A stretch of 25,271 nt of DNA from a bacterium (GTDB lineage Bacteria > Patescibacteriota > Minisyncoccia > UBA6257 > GWB1-50-10): contig JAKAGX010000008.1 in NCBI GenBank assembly GCA_021825465.1, forward strand, positions 1 through 25,271. Direction: 5' to 3'. The notes under the pieces were generated by a model that saw only the letters and a program-made list of their open reading frames with translations, was not told the origin of the DNA and did no database searches. Of the stretch, positions 6,301 to 13,176 are shown piece by piece. Made by a program: the position numbers and the translations under genes. How positions within the stretch are numbered: the stretch's first letter is position 1; every line of letters starts with the position of its first letter.

Positions 6301-7578
6301 GCAGTCGCTTGGGGTGTGGTAAATGCTGTATCGACGACGACCGTCGATGCCGCCAACAACTACTGGGGAACGGTGAGCTCGACGACGATAGCATCGATGA
6401 CATCAGGCGGCGTTGATTATGCACCGTGGAGCAACGGTTTAGGTTCGGAAACGAATGTGGAAGCCGATGCCCCGGAAGTCATCATCGGCAGCAACGCAAC
6501 CTCCTCGACGTCGACCGTGAATGTTCCGGAGGACGCGACGAGCACGACGCTCAACGCTTCGGCGCTTCTTGATACAACCAATGACAGCGTAACCCTGCCG
6601 GGCGCGATCACCGTGAACGCGACGACAAGCATCGGGAATGTGAATGTTCAAATCCCCGCCGGCATCAAGATAACCGGCACATCCGGCTGGACCGGCATCA
6701 TCAATGTCCCGCAGGTGAAGGCGAATAATACGGTTTCCGTGACGCCTGATGTCAATCACGGCGCATCGATCTCGTCCGTTATCGAGATCGGATCGAACAG
6801 CACGCCGCTTACCTTCGACCAAGCGGTCAGGATACTGATGGTGGGACAAGGGGGGAAGTACGTCGGTTATTACCGAAACGGTGCGTTCACTCCGATTACG
6901 GCCGCTTGCTCGGCGGACACGCAATCGGCCGGCAATAGCTTGTCGGCAGGAGGGGATTGCAAAATAGACGTGAATAACGGGGCCGATCTCGTTGTTTGGA
7001 CGAAGCACTTCACGAGTTTCGTCACATACACGCAGTATGTGACAAGCGTGACGACGTACGCGACCGGCGGCGGGGGAGGAGGAGGCGGCGGCGGATATGT
7101 TGCGCCGCTCCCCGCAGCGACCGCTCCCGTGACGACGGTAACGCAGCCGGCAACGACGCCCGCCGCACCGGCGGTAGGCCAAGTGTTGGGCGCGCAGGCA
7201 TTCCGCTTTACCGAAGACCTTTCGGAGGGGATGCAGAGCGATAACGTGACCGAGCTGCAGAACCGTTTGACGAGCGAAGGGGTATACTCCGGTCCCGTTA
7301 CGGGATACTTCGGATCCCTGACGCTTGCCGGCGTGAAGGAGTATCAAGCGAAGCACAGCCTTCCAACAACGGGATTTGTGGGACCGATGACGAGGGCAGA
7401 GCTGAATGCAGCTCTCACGTCCGCCGCGAGCCAAGGCCAAGTTCTTGGAGCCCAGACGACCGGAACGGCTGAGACGATCGCGCGCATTCAGGGGATCATT
7501 CAGCAACTTCAAGCGGAGGGAGGCCAGGAAAAGATCATTTCCGTCCTTCAAATGGTCCTTGCATTTCTCGGACAATAG
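3385..7578 (+). CDS. giant secreted surface protein: toroid-like repeats, two beta-helix blocks, peptidoglycan-binding domain
   Basis: The 1397-residue product is exported by a signal peptide: basic N-terminus, hydrophobic core 14-34, and a probable cleavage after Ala-His-Ala36. Domains in order: residues ~50-350 carry alpha/alpha-toroid repeats of the prenyltransferase/terpene-cyclase-like type (QQNSDGGW at 62-69, EQNADGS near 276, QNSTSGGW after that). Residues ~355-660 and ~682-1020 are two parallel beta-helix blocks (NosD/pectate-lyase-like), each opening with 'TI/VNVAAGTY-ENV-NK'. Residues ~1040-1220 form a beta-rich domain. Ten glycines (1228-1237) and a Pro/Thr linker with 'VLGAQ' follow. 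Residues ~1279-1346 are a PG_binding_1 domain (LQNRLTSEGVYSGPVTGYFG). It is probably anchored to the cell wall and acts in adhesion, S-layer structure or glycan binding. No catalytic Asp set for cyclases is evident. ATG 3418 is an alternative start. Confidence 0.88.
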   Translation: MKTKLSSSHEAMKVVLFGAAAFLVCGFFVVGNVAHASTLNVVPDEGGFYSALVKGADHLVSQQNSDGGWAWTASGGSSANTFGVTGLGLLDAYEITHDSTYLTKAQLTADHLLGITTPTDLASDNTNKFYSQDIVFLVKAGQLIGNSAYTSKASALMTHFINEPNRYCNASSTGCITAQDIADAYHNMGSAYAAPSGLTEWQLSSWVEAAKLTGNNSWATDLANIVKSDVIDSAYSASLDLTGGKSYALGLAGALRATAIMGVSNSDVLTKLVAEQNADGSIKANTNDGIKQTTAYAVLGFAAANDQSDAVSSTAYLAGTQNSTSGGWTESDGTEYTEVNSEIIQAISSVLTSGNYYSIQDAVNAASDGDTINVAAGTYSETLQINKPLTLLGAKANVDARNTSTRGSGESVILSTSTDGSIQIGSAGPVAGTVTINGFTIGNSTTSPYKAIHVMQQTNDVVVENNIIEPSTYDGINLYSAVQGTIDQNLVLGATTSGITMGNSDVMPNIVTQATITNNKVENSEYGITGYMSSSTISGNEVIGSSAQTNGSGIGGEFYNTSITNNTVSGYSAGVGIGFKNQNPARANASGMTISGNTVYDNGYNFYAVSTSTGTTVSGNYLESPGGVNTLVLNSITTGYSFSGNYYSNWSGTGNYAITGTDDGTTVSTTSSAFADTSPMIRPVYVSTTGTDGPTYGTVTNPYRTIQYGIDNVTPGGTVNVAAGTYTENVSVNKSVAIVGSGLSTTSTLDGMMTITGNNVSVKNMTFTNPNGSTALLVSGASHVSIMSNKFDSVGTTLSAGSAQAIDINGGTSTAMSDITIDDNTISNVGSLNLAYSASVSGTSAKGIYIGDSTGVNIISGVVINNNTISHIQASTAAWNVGRGAYGILVNHANHPTDGSTGVTITNNTISDLEGLWAHAIGLEGNTPNAVVTGNTVEGLVSHKTPSDAVGVQVEDNANASTVKVNGNSFGDAVAWGVVNAVSTTTVDAANNYWGTVSSTTIASMTSGGVDYAPWSNGLGSETNVEADAPEVIIGSNATSSTSTVNVPEDATSTTLNASALLDTTNDSVTLPGAITVNATTSIGNVNVQIPAGIKITGTSGWTGIINVPQVKANNTVSVTPDVNHGASISSVIEIGSNSTPLTFDQAVRILMVGQGGKYVGYYRNGAFTPITAACSADTQSAGNSLSAGGDCKIDVNNGADLVVWTKHFTSFVTYTQYVTSVTTYATGGGGGGGGGGYVAPLPAATAPVTTVTQPATTPAAPAVGQVLGAQAFRFTEDLSEGMQSDNVTELQNRLTSEGVYSGPVTGYFGSLTLAGVKEYQAKHSLPTTGFVGPMTRAELNAALTSAASQGQVLGAQTTGTAETIARIQGIIQQLQAEGGQEKIISVLQMVLAFLGQ

Positions 7579-7594
7579 CCGCGAACTATGCACG

Positions 7595-7628
7595 AAAGTC
7601 CCCCGGAAACGGGGGACTTTCCTTTTTC
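7595..7628 (+). terminator. intrinsic terminator of the surface-protein gene
   Basis: A perfect 11-bp stem (7595-7605 with 7610-7620) is capped by a GAAA tetraloop and followed by CCTTTTTC. It lies 16 bases after the stop codon. Confidence 0.9.
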
Positions 7629-7640
7629 TCGATTTTATTG

Positions 7641-7646
7641 TATAAT
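7641..7646 (+). promoter_or_regulatory. -10 box of the CAP-domain gene (near-leaderless)
   Basis: A perfect TATAAT ends nine bases before ATG 7656. This excludes the upstream TTG at 7638 as the start because it would lie inside the promoter. No clear -35 is visible; the -35 position falls on the preceding terminator. Confidence 0.7.
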
Positions 7647-7655
7647 AAAAACCAC

Positions 7656-8624
7656 ATGAAACGGGCTATTCGCTGGTTTAAGAAATATTTCATTCCTCAT
7701 GAAGGGAACGATCACCAGCCGCATATGTTGAGGCGGGAGACCATCCTTTTTATCGGCGTTATGGTGCTCGCGATCGAAGTGGTTTTCGTTTTTCGTTCCT
7801 TCGGCATCATTTCCATGGACAAGCTGACGGCGCTTATCTTGCCGAACTCCTTGGTTGATGAAACGAATGCCGCCCGCGTTTCCGACGACCTGTCCTCTTT
7901 GAAGCCGAGCGCGCTTCTCGAGGCTGCCGCCCGGGACAAGGCGAACGATATGGCGAAGAACGGTTACTTCGCCCACACGAGCCCCACCGGCATTACGCCG
8001 TGGTATTGGTTCGAAAAAGTCGGCTACAATTTCGAGTATGCCGGCGAGAATCTTGCGATCAACTTCATCGATTCCAAGGATGTCATGAACGCATGGATGA
8101 ATTCACCTGAACATCGGGCGAACATCTTGGACAGCCACTTTACGCAAATCGGCATCGCGACAGCCGAGGGGACGTATGAAGGCCGGCCGGCCACGTTCGT
8201 GGTGCAGCTCTTCGGCACTCCCGCTCCGCTCGCGGCGAGTGCGTCTCCCGCGGCGGCAGTTGCTTCCGCAAAGCCGTCTGTTATCAGCCAATCTTCGAGT
8301 ACCACCGCTTCCGGGGAAAGCTCGTTTGTCGCCGTAAAAGGCGCCGAAACGAGTTCCGTCGCTTCGGCCGCTTCTTCGGCGGTTGCCGGAACAACGGAAT
8401 CCAACAGCGTTGCGGACGCTTGGGCATCGCCCCATCAAACGCTCAACTATCTCTTGTATGCTCTCGGCGCGCTTGTCATTCTTGCTTTAGGGCTCAATGT
8501 TTTCATCAAAATGGAGATCCAGCACGGCTATCTTATTTTGAACGGCTTGCTCCTTATCGTCTTTCTGGGGGCAATGATCGTCGTCAACAACTACCTCGCT
8601 CTTTCTCAGATACGGATCTTATAG
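7656..8624 (+). CDS. membrane-anchored CAP (SCP/PR-1-like) domain protein
   Basis: The 322-residue product has an N-terminal membrane segment (about 30-52), then a CAP domain (about 68-190). CAP signatures are 'LVDETNAARV', 'YAGENLAINF', and 'AWMNSPEHRANILDSHFTQIGIA', with the conserved His and Glu of the CAP cavity visible. A Ser/Ala-rich linker (about 195-262) leads to two C-terminal membrane helices. Bacterial CAP proteins are secreted and their role is mostly unknown; proposed roles are lipid or peptidoglycan binding and proteolysis. The topology implies that the CAP domain faces outside. The start is fixed by the -10 box. The phosphoribosyltransferase gene follows after six bases. Confidence 0.9.
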   Translation: MKRAIRWFKKYFIPHEGNDHQPHMLRRETILFIGVMVLAIEVVFVFRSFGIISMDKLTALILPNSLVDETNAARVSDDLSSLKPSALLEAAARDKANDMAKNGYFAHTSPTGITPWYWFEKVGYNFEYAGENLAINFIDSKDVMNAWMNSPEHRANILDSHFTQIGIATAEGTYEGRPATFVVQLFGTPAPLAASASPAAAVASAKPSVISQSSSTTASGESSFVAVKGAETSSVASAASSAVAGTTESNSVADAWASPHQTLNYLLYALGALVILALGLNVFIKMEIQHGYLILNGLLLIVFLGAMIVVNNYLALSQIRIL

Positions 8625-8630
8625 GTTTCA

Positions 8631-9080
8631 ATGATGGATCTTTCGTGGGAGGAAATTGGAAAAATGGCCGATGATCTGGCCGAAAGAATAAAGAACAGCG
8701 GCTTCAAGCCCGACTATCTCGTCGGCATCACGGCCGGCGGTCTTGTTCCCTTGGGGCTCCTTGCAAAGCGCCTCGATTTCGAGGGCATCCTTACCGTTTC
8801 GACGAAATCGTACGACAACGATCACCGTCAAAAAGAATTGGAGGTGACATATCTCCCGGAAATCGATTTAAAAGGAAGGAGGGTCCTTCTCATCGACGAG
8901 ATCGCCGACTCCGGTGCAACGCTCAAAAAACTCGGCGAGATATTCATGGACCGTTATCAAGTAAAAGAGCTGAAGATCGCAACGCTTGCCGTGAATAAAG
9001 GCAAGTCGGCCGTCATTCCGGATTTTTACGCCCTGGCGGGGACGGGCGAGTGGATCCATTTCCCGTGGGAACCGAAGTGA
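8631..9080 (+). CDS. phosphoribosyltransferase family protein
   Basis: The 149-residue product carries the type I PRTase signature 'VLLIDEIADSGATL' (residues 85-98), which binds the ribose-5-phosphate of PRPP, with 'VGITAGGLVPLGLLAKRL' as the preceding PPi loop. It most resembles xanthine-guanine or hypoxanthine-type PRTases of the short bacterial and archaeal kind, so purine salvage is likely; the exact base is not decidable. The start is a double ATG (8631 or 8634) with no strong Shine-Dalgarno site. Six bases separate it from the CAP-domain gene, so they are probably co-transcribed although functionally unrelated. Confidence 0.88.
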   Translation: MMDLSWEEIGKMADDLAERIKNSGFKPDYLVGITAGGLVPLGLLAKRLDFEGILTVSTKSYDNDHRQKELEVTYLPEIDLKGRRVLLIDEIADSGATLKKLGEIFMDRYQVKELKIATLAVNKGKSAVIPDFYALAGTGEWIHFPWEPK

Positions 9081-9089
9081 AGGGAGAAA

Positions 9090-9118
9090 TTGACATATTT
9101 TGTATTGTGTGTGATAGT
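9090..9118 (+). promoter_or_regulatory. consensus-type promoter of the 82-residue protein
   Basis: A perfect TTGACA (9090-9095), a 17-base spacer and GATAGT (9113-9118) with an upstream TG dinucleotide (extended -10) are present. The predicted start near 9125 gives a 40-base leader ending in an AAAGGA ribosome-binding site. Confidence 0.75.
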
Positions 9119-9165
9119 TAGAACTCAAAACTATCGTTCATTTAATTTATTAGAAAGGAAAACCT

Positions 9166-9414
9166 ATGGTTACTATAGGTGATTTGTATACGGAGATGGG
9201 GAAAGTTCAAAGACTCCGGGATATGTTTGGAACGGAAGAGGAGTTTGAAAAGGAATACCAGCGAAGGAAAGAAGAACTCGTCGAGGCGATCCGGACGGAA
9301 CACAATATCCCCAATGACGTCCCGTTTCATCCATCCGAGAACGCCCCTCTTGGAGAGAAATCAGAGCACCTCTTTTATGAACTCCGTAACTGGATTGTCA
9401 GTCAGGAGCACTAA
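9166..9414 (+). CDS. small charged protein, unknown function
   Basis: The 82-residue product is highly charged and mostly helical. A Glu/Lys/Arg-rich segment (residues 22-42) looks able to form a coiled coil. There is no signal peptide or membrane helix. It sits alone between a consensus promoter and a strong terminator, so it is a stand-alone transcription unit of about 340 bases. The start is fixed by AAAGGA seven to eight bases upstream. I do not recognise the family. A monocistronic unit with a good promoter suggests an abundant small protein, but that is inference. Confidence 0.8.
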   Translation: MVTIGDLYTEMGKVQRLRDMFGTEEEFEKEYQRRKEELVEAIRTEHNIPNDVPFHPSENAPLGEKSEHLFYELRNWIVSQEH

Positions 9415-9435
9415 GAACTTACGGGAAAGCGTACT

Positions 9436-9467
9436 GCGGGAAGGTTATCTGTACTTCCCGCTTTTTT
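9436..9467 (+). terminator. intrinsic terminator of the 82-residue protein gene
   Basis: A perfect 8-bp stem (GCGGGAAG 9436-9443 with CTTCCCGC 9454-9461) closes a 10-base loop and is followed immediately by six Ts. Confidence 0.92.
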
Positions 9468-9496
9468 GTTCATTAATTGTGTTAAACTGAGGACAT

Positions 9497-10105
9497 ATGA
9501 AGAGACTTCTCTTGACGTCTACCGGTTTTACGAATCCGAAGCTGGGGGAGCGGTTTTTGCATCTGCTCCAAAAAGACCCATCCGTAACCCGCGTGCTCTT
9601 CGTGCCGACCGCATCGAGAACGGAGCATGAAATGAAATATGTATATGAGTCGGAGGATGAGCTCGTCCAACTTGGTATTCCGAAAGAAAACATTGTCTGG
9701 TTCGATTACCGTAATCCTACCGCGGTTAGAGATGTCGACCGGTTCGATGTTGTCTATGTTTGTGGCGGTAATACGTTTTTCCTTTCCGAAAAGTTGAAAA
9801 AAACCGGTATGGATAAAAAGATCGTCGATTTGGTGTGCCAGGGAAAGGTGTACGTCGGCGTGAGTGCGGGGAGCGTGATCGCGGGGCCGGACATTTCGAT
9901 AGCCGGGCCGTTCGATGAGAATGAATCCGGGTTGAGTGATATGGCGGGATGGGGATTGACCGACAAGGTAGTGACACCGCACTATACCGAGAAAGAAAAA
10001 GATATTGTCGAAGAATTTAGGAAGAAACTGCCGTATCCTATCGTGCCGATAACGGACAATCAGGCGCTGGAAGGAACGGACGATAATTTTTCTGTCATTG
10101 AATAA
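9497..10105 (+). CDS. peptidase S51 family protein (peptidase E-like)
   Basis: The 202-residue product is a cytoplasmic serine peptidase of the S51 (aspartyl dipeptidase/cyanophycinase) family. The nucleophile elbow is 'GVSAGS' with Ser123. The preceding 'VVYVCGGNTFFL' and the following 'TPHYTEKEKD' with His162 are the usual landmarks. 'VPTAS' near 37-40 is also typical. Family members of this size cleave Asp-X dipeptides; cyanophycinases are longer. The substrate is not deducible. A weak TAAACT-like -10 lies eight bases before the ATG and there is no Shine-Dalgarno sequence, consistent with a leaderless start. The next gene follows after 11 bases. Confidence 0.9.
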   Translation: MKRLLLTSTGFTNPKLGERFLHLLQKDPSVTRVLFVPTASRTEHEMKYVYESEDELVQLGIPKENIVWFDYRNPTAVRDVDRFDVVYVCGGNTFFLSEKLKKTGMDKKIVDLVCQGKVYVGVSAGSVIAGPDISIAGPFDENESGLSDMAGWGLTDKVVTPHYTEKEKDIVEEFRKKLPYPIVPITDNQALEGTDDNFSVIE

Positions 10106-10116
10106 CGGATTACATT

Positions 10117-11088
10117 ATGGATGCGAAGGAATATATACTCAGCCAATTGAATAGTTTGCGGCCGAGCGGCGGCAGTCAGAAATTCGAAAACCAAGCTGCG
10201 CTGGTTGATTTCCTTTTCAAGGCGGTCATGTCGAAGAAGTTCAGGAAGTACAGCGTCAACCCGGAGTATCAGGAACACATCCGTTCGGCGATCGAGTTGA
10301 ATGTGAAGAACGGCGAGCCCATAAAAGTTGCCATTATTTTCGGCTGCTATAAATTGTGGCGCCTCGAAGAATCTCCCGAACCTGACTGGGCCGAGCTTTT
10401 TAGCATGATGTACTACGCCTCTTGGCTGAAGCCGATTGCAGAGAATTATCGGCCCGGCGTATGGTTCGATTTTTATTCCGACGATGCGATCGTAAAATAC
10501 ATTGACAATATTCCCCGGGCGGATACGGAGAAGTATCGCGAAATATTTAAGCAACTTCTGAATTTCATAAAACAATACTTGCCGAACAACATGAAGTTCA
10601 CGCTGAACCGAGTAGGGGATCAATATGCGTCCGAAGAAGATTTTTTGGCTGATGTGGAAGCGCAGAAGAAGAAGCTGCTCGAGAAGTACAACGATAAATT
10701 TCCGCCGCTCACCCCGGAACAACGAGCGACGCTGGATTTGAATGTCCGGCTTGATCCCGGCCAAGATAAGGACCCGGAGTGGCGCGAAAAGATTCAGCTC
10801 ATGCACGATTCCTACATGCTTGTCACGAAACGCCGACCGTATTACCGGACTCCCGATAAGATCGTTGCGATCACAAAACAAGCCGACAACACCATAGCGG
10901 TAGGGACGACGAAAACGTCCATTGCGAAGTTTTGGGCGGGAGTTGGAGCGCTCAAGGCGCAAAATGGCAATCTCATTGAGACGGTCTTAACGCCGAGTCA
11001 GTTGACTTCAGCCAATTTCCATTGGGAACCGATAGCTATTGACGGCTTGGACGGGAAGAACTTTAAAAAGATCAGGGTTGTGGCTTAA
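10117..11088 (+). CDS. unknown protein with possible distant similarity to isonitrile synthases
   Basis: The 323-residue product is soluble and has no signal peptide. By eye its middle resembles the PvcA/IsnA/DIT1 family: 'PDWAE' (89-93), then 'IAENYRPGVWFDFYSDD' (107-123), which parallels that family's D-x-A-E and Y-x-P-G...S-D-G blocks in order and spacing. A later 'SYMLVTKRRPYY' could parallel its A-Y-x-x-L-I-R block. Those enzymes convert Tyr or Trp plus ribulose-5-phosphate into isonitriles. The second half otherwise does not match anything I know. A radically diverged relative, or chance, is possible. It follows the S51 peptidase after 11 bases and precedes the ychF promoter, so the two form a short operon. 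Confidence 0.7.
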   Translation: MDAKEYILSQLNSLRPSGGSQKFENQAALVDFLFKAVMSKKFRKYSVNPEYQEHIRSAIELNVKNGEPIKVAIIFGCYKLWRLEESPEPDWAELFSMMYYASWLKPIAENYRPGVWFDFYSDDAIVKYIDNIPRADTEKYREIFKQLLNFIKQYLPNNMKFTLNRVGDQYASEEDFLADVEAQKKKLLEKYNDKFPPLTPEQRATLDLNVRLDPGQDKDPEWREKIQLMHDSYMLVTKRRPYYRTPDKIVAITKQADNTIAVGTTKTSIAKFWAGVGALKAQNGNLIETVLTPSQLTSANFHWEPIAIDGLDGKNFKKIRVVA

Positions 11089-11120
11089 GGGAATAAGGTG
11101 ATTGTCTCGCCAGTATTGGC

Positions 11121-11149
11121 TTGAATTTCGCCTCCAAAAGCGGGATAGT
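11121..11149 (+). promoter_or_regulatory. promoter of ychF (near-leaderless)
   Basis: TTGAAT (11121-11126), a 17-base spacer and GATAGT (11144-11149) lie nine bases before the ATG. No Shine-Dalgarno sequence is present. Confidence 0.65.
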
Positions 11150-11158
11150 TAAAGCAAT

Positions 11159-12154
11159 ATGAAACTGGAAATAGGGATCGTGGGGCTGCCGAATGTGGGG
11201 AAGTCCACGCTCTTCAAGATCATTACGAGCCAGGAGGTCACGATCGCGAACTATCCCTTTGCGACGATCGACCCGAACGTCGGCGTCGTTGCCGTTCCCG
11301 ACGAACGGGTGGACAAACTTGCGGACACGAGCAAATCGAAAAAACGCATTCCGGCCGTCGTTGAATTCTACGACATCGCGGGGCTTGTGAGAGGCGCATA
11401 CAAAGGAGAAGGACTCGGCAATCAATTTTTGTCGCACATCCGGAACGTGCACGTGATCGTCCACATCGTCCGGTGTTTCGAGAACAACGACGTCGTCCAT
11501 GTGGAGGGGAATGTGGATCCGATCCGCGACATCGATACCATCGAATCCGAGCTCATCTTCAAGGATCTGGATACCATCGAGAAAAGATTAAGCAAGCTTG
11601 AGGCGGATGTGCGAAGCGGTGACAAGCAGGCGAAGATTGATCTGGAGATCTTGAAAAAGGCGAAGGAGATGCTCGGCAAGGGGGAACTCCTCACGGCGAT
11701 CGCGGATGAAAAGATTGTGAAGGAGCTTCAGCTCTTGACCTCGAAGCAGCAAATATTCCTTTTGAACGGAAAAGCGGAAGACGTACGGGAGGACGTGAAG
11801 GAAAAGATCCGCGGCATGAGGTTTGAATTCCTCATTGCTGACTTGAGCGACGAAGAATCGCTCCCGAATCTCATTAAAGCGGCATACTTCACGCTGAACC
11901 TGATAAGCTTTTTCACGACCGGAGAGGATGAAACGCGGGCGTGGACGATCGAGCGGGGAATGAAAGCGCCGCAAGCGGCTGGCGTGATCCATACGGATTT
12001 CGAAAATAAATTCATCCGGGCGGAAGTGGTGAACTGGGAAAAATTGCTGCAAGCTGGCGGATGGAGCCAAGCGAAGCAAAAAGGGTGGCTTCGCCTCGAG
12101 GGGAAGGATTACGTTGTGGAGGACGGAGATGTAATGGTGATCCGGCACGGGTAG
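11159..12154 (+). CDS. ychF: ribosome-associated ATPase YchF (Obg family)
   Basis: The 331-residue product shows the Obg-family P-loop 'GLPNVGKST' (9-17), the G3-like 'DIAGLVRGAYKGEGLGNQFLSHIR' region (from 72), and a C-terminal TGS domain ending 'GKDYVVEDGDVMVIRHG'. YchF binds the ribosome and hydrolyses ATP rather than GTP. The G4 position here reads 'LLNGKAEDV', consistent with the non-NKxD motif of this subgroup. It is somewhat shorter than the roughly 360-residue enterobacterial protein. The start is supported by the P-loop distance from the N-terminus and by the promoter nine bases upstream. It is monocistronic: a long terminator follows. Confidence 0.95.
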   Translation: MKLEIGIVGLPNVGKSTLFKIITSQEVTIANYPFATIDPNVGVVAVPDERVDKLADTSKSKKRIPAVVEFYDIAGLVRGAYKGEGLGNQFLSHIRNVHVIVHIVRCFENNDVVHVEGNVDPIRDIDTIESELIFKDLDTIEKRLSKLEADVRSGDKQAKIDLEILKKAKEMLGKGELLTAIADEKIVKELQLLTSKQQIFLLNGKAEDVREDVKEKIRGMRFEFLIADLSDEESLPNLIKAAYFTLNLISFFTTGEDETRAWTIERGMKAPQAAGVIHTDFENKFIRAEVVNWEKLLQAGGWSQAKQKGWLRLEGKDYVVEDGDVMVIRHG

Positions 12155-12161
12155 GGGGCTC

Positions 12162-12237
12162 GCTGAATACCCCCGCAGAGGCTCCCTCCGGGAGGCTCAA
12201 GTCTTAGCCTTCGCAAGGGGTATTCAGCTCGTTTTTT
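12162..12237 (+). terminator. long branched terminator after ychF
   Basis: A 12-bp outer stem (12162-12173 with 12217-12228) encloses about 43 bases that contain a second hairpin (CTCCC TCC GGGAG near 12182-12194). Six Ts follow at 12232-12237. The outer arms repeat the word GAATACCCC in inverted orientation. The size is unusual for a plain terminator. Confidence 0.75.
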
Positions 12238-12297
12238 ACCTGTTACCGCTCGGTTTCCGAGACGGTTTGCTTAAACAAATCCGGCTGACTCGAAGGG

Positions 12298-12306
12298 TGT
12301 TATTAT
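12298..12306 (+). promoter_or_regulatory. extended -10 of the methyltransferase gene
   Basis: TGT-TATTAT ends six bases before ATG 12313, which would place transcription start at the A of the start codon. No -35 was found; an extended -10 can dispense with one. Confidence 0.45.
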
Positions 12307-12312
12307 TGAGGT

Positions 12313-13176
12313 ATGGAGGGGAACGAAAAAATAAGCCCGACGGCATGGATGGTTGCGGAAGGGAGAACCTTTTCCGACATCCCGTTTTCCCGCGAAATAT
12401 TCCGTGAGGTCCAGAAGATCGGAAGGGAAGGGGTTGGTCCCGACCCCGATGACGTCGAAAAGATAACGGCGACAGATCTCGCACCGCGGTTCGAAGCGCG
12501 TTATAAGATCATCAATCACGTGGTGCGCGGTTTCGGTCTCCGCCAGGTTTTGGAAATTGCGTCTGGTCTGACGCCCCGTGGCATCGAAATGACCGAAGAT
12601 GGAAGCGTCGACACGTACGTGGAGATGGATCTCCCCGGCATCATAAAAATAAAACGGATGATCGTAAAGATCATCTATCGCGAACTCAAAAAGAAAAAAC
12701 GGAGATTGTTCCTCGAAGAAGGAGATGCGCTGGATAACAAGGCGGTCTTTAAGGCGGCCGGATATTTCGATACTGCGCGTCCGATCGCCGTCGTTTCGGA
12801 GGGACTCCTCCGTTATTTGAATTTCAAGGAAAAAGCCGAAGTTGCGCGAAATATCCACGATCTCTTGGCCGTCTTCGGAGGAGCGTGGATCACGCCCGAT
12901 GTGACCGTCCGGAGCAACAGACATTATCCGTACGAGGCGCGGCGCAACGAGTATATCGAGCGCTTGACGGGCATCGACATGGAGAAAAACAAGTTCGAAA
13001 GCGTCGGAGCGGCGCAGCGTTTTTTCGAGGAGTTGGGGTTCCGCGTCGAACAGCGGATGCTCGGGGAAATTGCGGATTCCCTCGTATCACCCGGCATTCT
13101 GGGACTGCCCGTTTCGGATATTAAGAAGAGGTTTGAGAAGAGCCCTGCTTTTGTTCTTTCGCTTTCAGGGAAATGA
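12313..13176 (+). CDS. class I SAM-dependent methyltransferase, LCM-like
   Basis: The 287-residue product has SAM-binding motif I 'VLEIASGLTPRG' (79-90) followed by 'YVEMDLPGI' (102-110, acidic residue for ribose binding) and 'VSEGLLRYLNF' (161-171). This set is characteristic of the leucine carboxyl methyltransferase/Ppm1-like (LCM) family, whose bacterial members methylate small polyketide-like or unknown substrates. The usual N-terminal LCM substrate region is replaced by 'SPTAWMVAEGRTFSDIPFS'. The start is supported by the extended -10 six bases upstream. Its last 56 bases overlap the 3' end of the converging DoxX-like gene. Confidence 0.85.
   Translation: MEGNEKISPTAWMVAEGRTFSDIPFSREIFREVQKIGREGVGPDPDDVEKITATDLAPRFEARYKIINHVVRGFGLRQVLEIASGLTPRGIEMTEDGSVDTYVEMDLPGIIKIKRMIVKIIYRELKKKKRRLFLEEGDALDNKAVFKAAGYFDTARPIAVVSEGLLRYLNFKEKAEVARNIHDLLAVFGGAWITPDVTVRSNRHYPYEARRNEYIERLTGIDMEKNKFESVGAAQRFFEELGFRVEQRMLGEIADSLVSPGILGLPVSDIKKRFEKSPAFVLSLSGK

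Noticed and set aside
7066..7095. Run of GGN codons as a nucleotide repeat or slippage tract
   Set aside because: It mixes GGC, GGG and GGA and encodes a ten-glycine linker between domains, a common feature of such surface proteins.
6439..7593. 384-codon open frame on the minus strand
   Set aside because: It is the shadow of the GC-rich 3' part of the surface-protein gene. Its translation is Arg/His/Cys-rich with no domain, while the plus-strand frame shows clear beta and peptidoglycan-binding domains.
7638..7655. TTG start for the CAP-domain protein
   Set aside because: The codon lies within the TATAAT promoter; ATG 7656 fits the nine-base spacing.
10060..10962. 300-codon minus-strand frame opposite the 323-residue protein
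   Set aside because: It is tempting because the plus-strand gene is unfamiliar. However, the plus frame follows the S51 gene closely and has normal amino-acid composition, while the minus frame is Arg-rich and overlaps two plus-strand genes.
12271..12924. 217-codon minus-strand frame opposite the methyltransferase
   Set aside because: The plus strand has SAM-binding motifs in order; the minus frame has no recognisable features and no ribosome-binding site.
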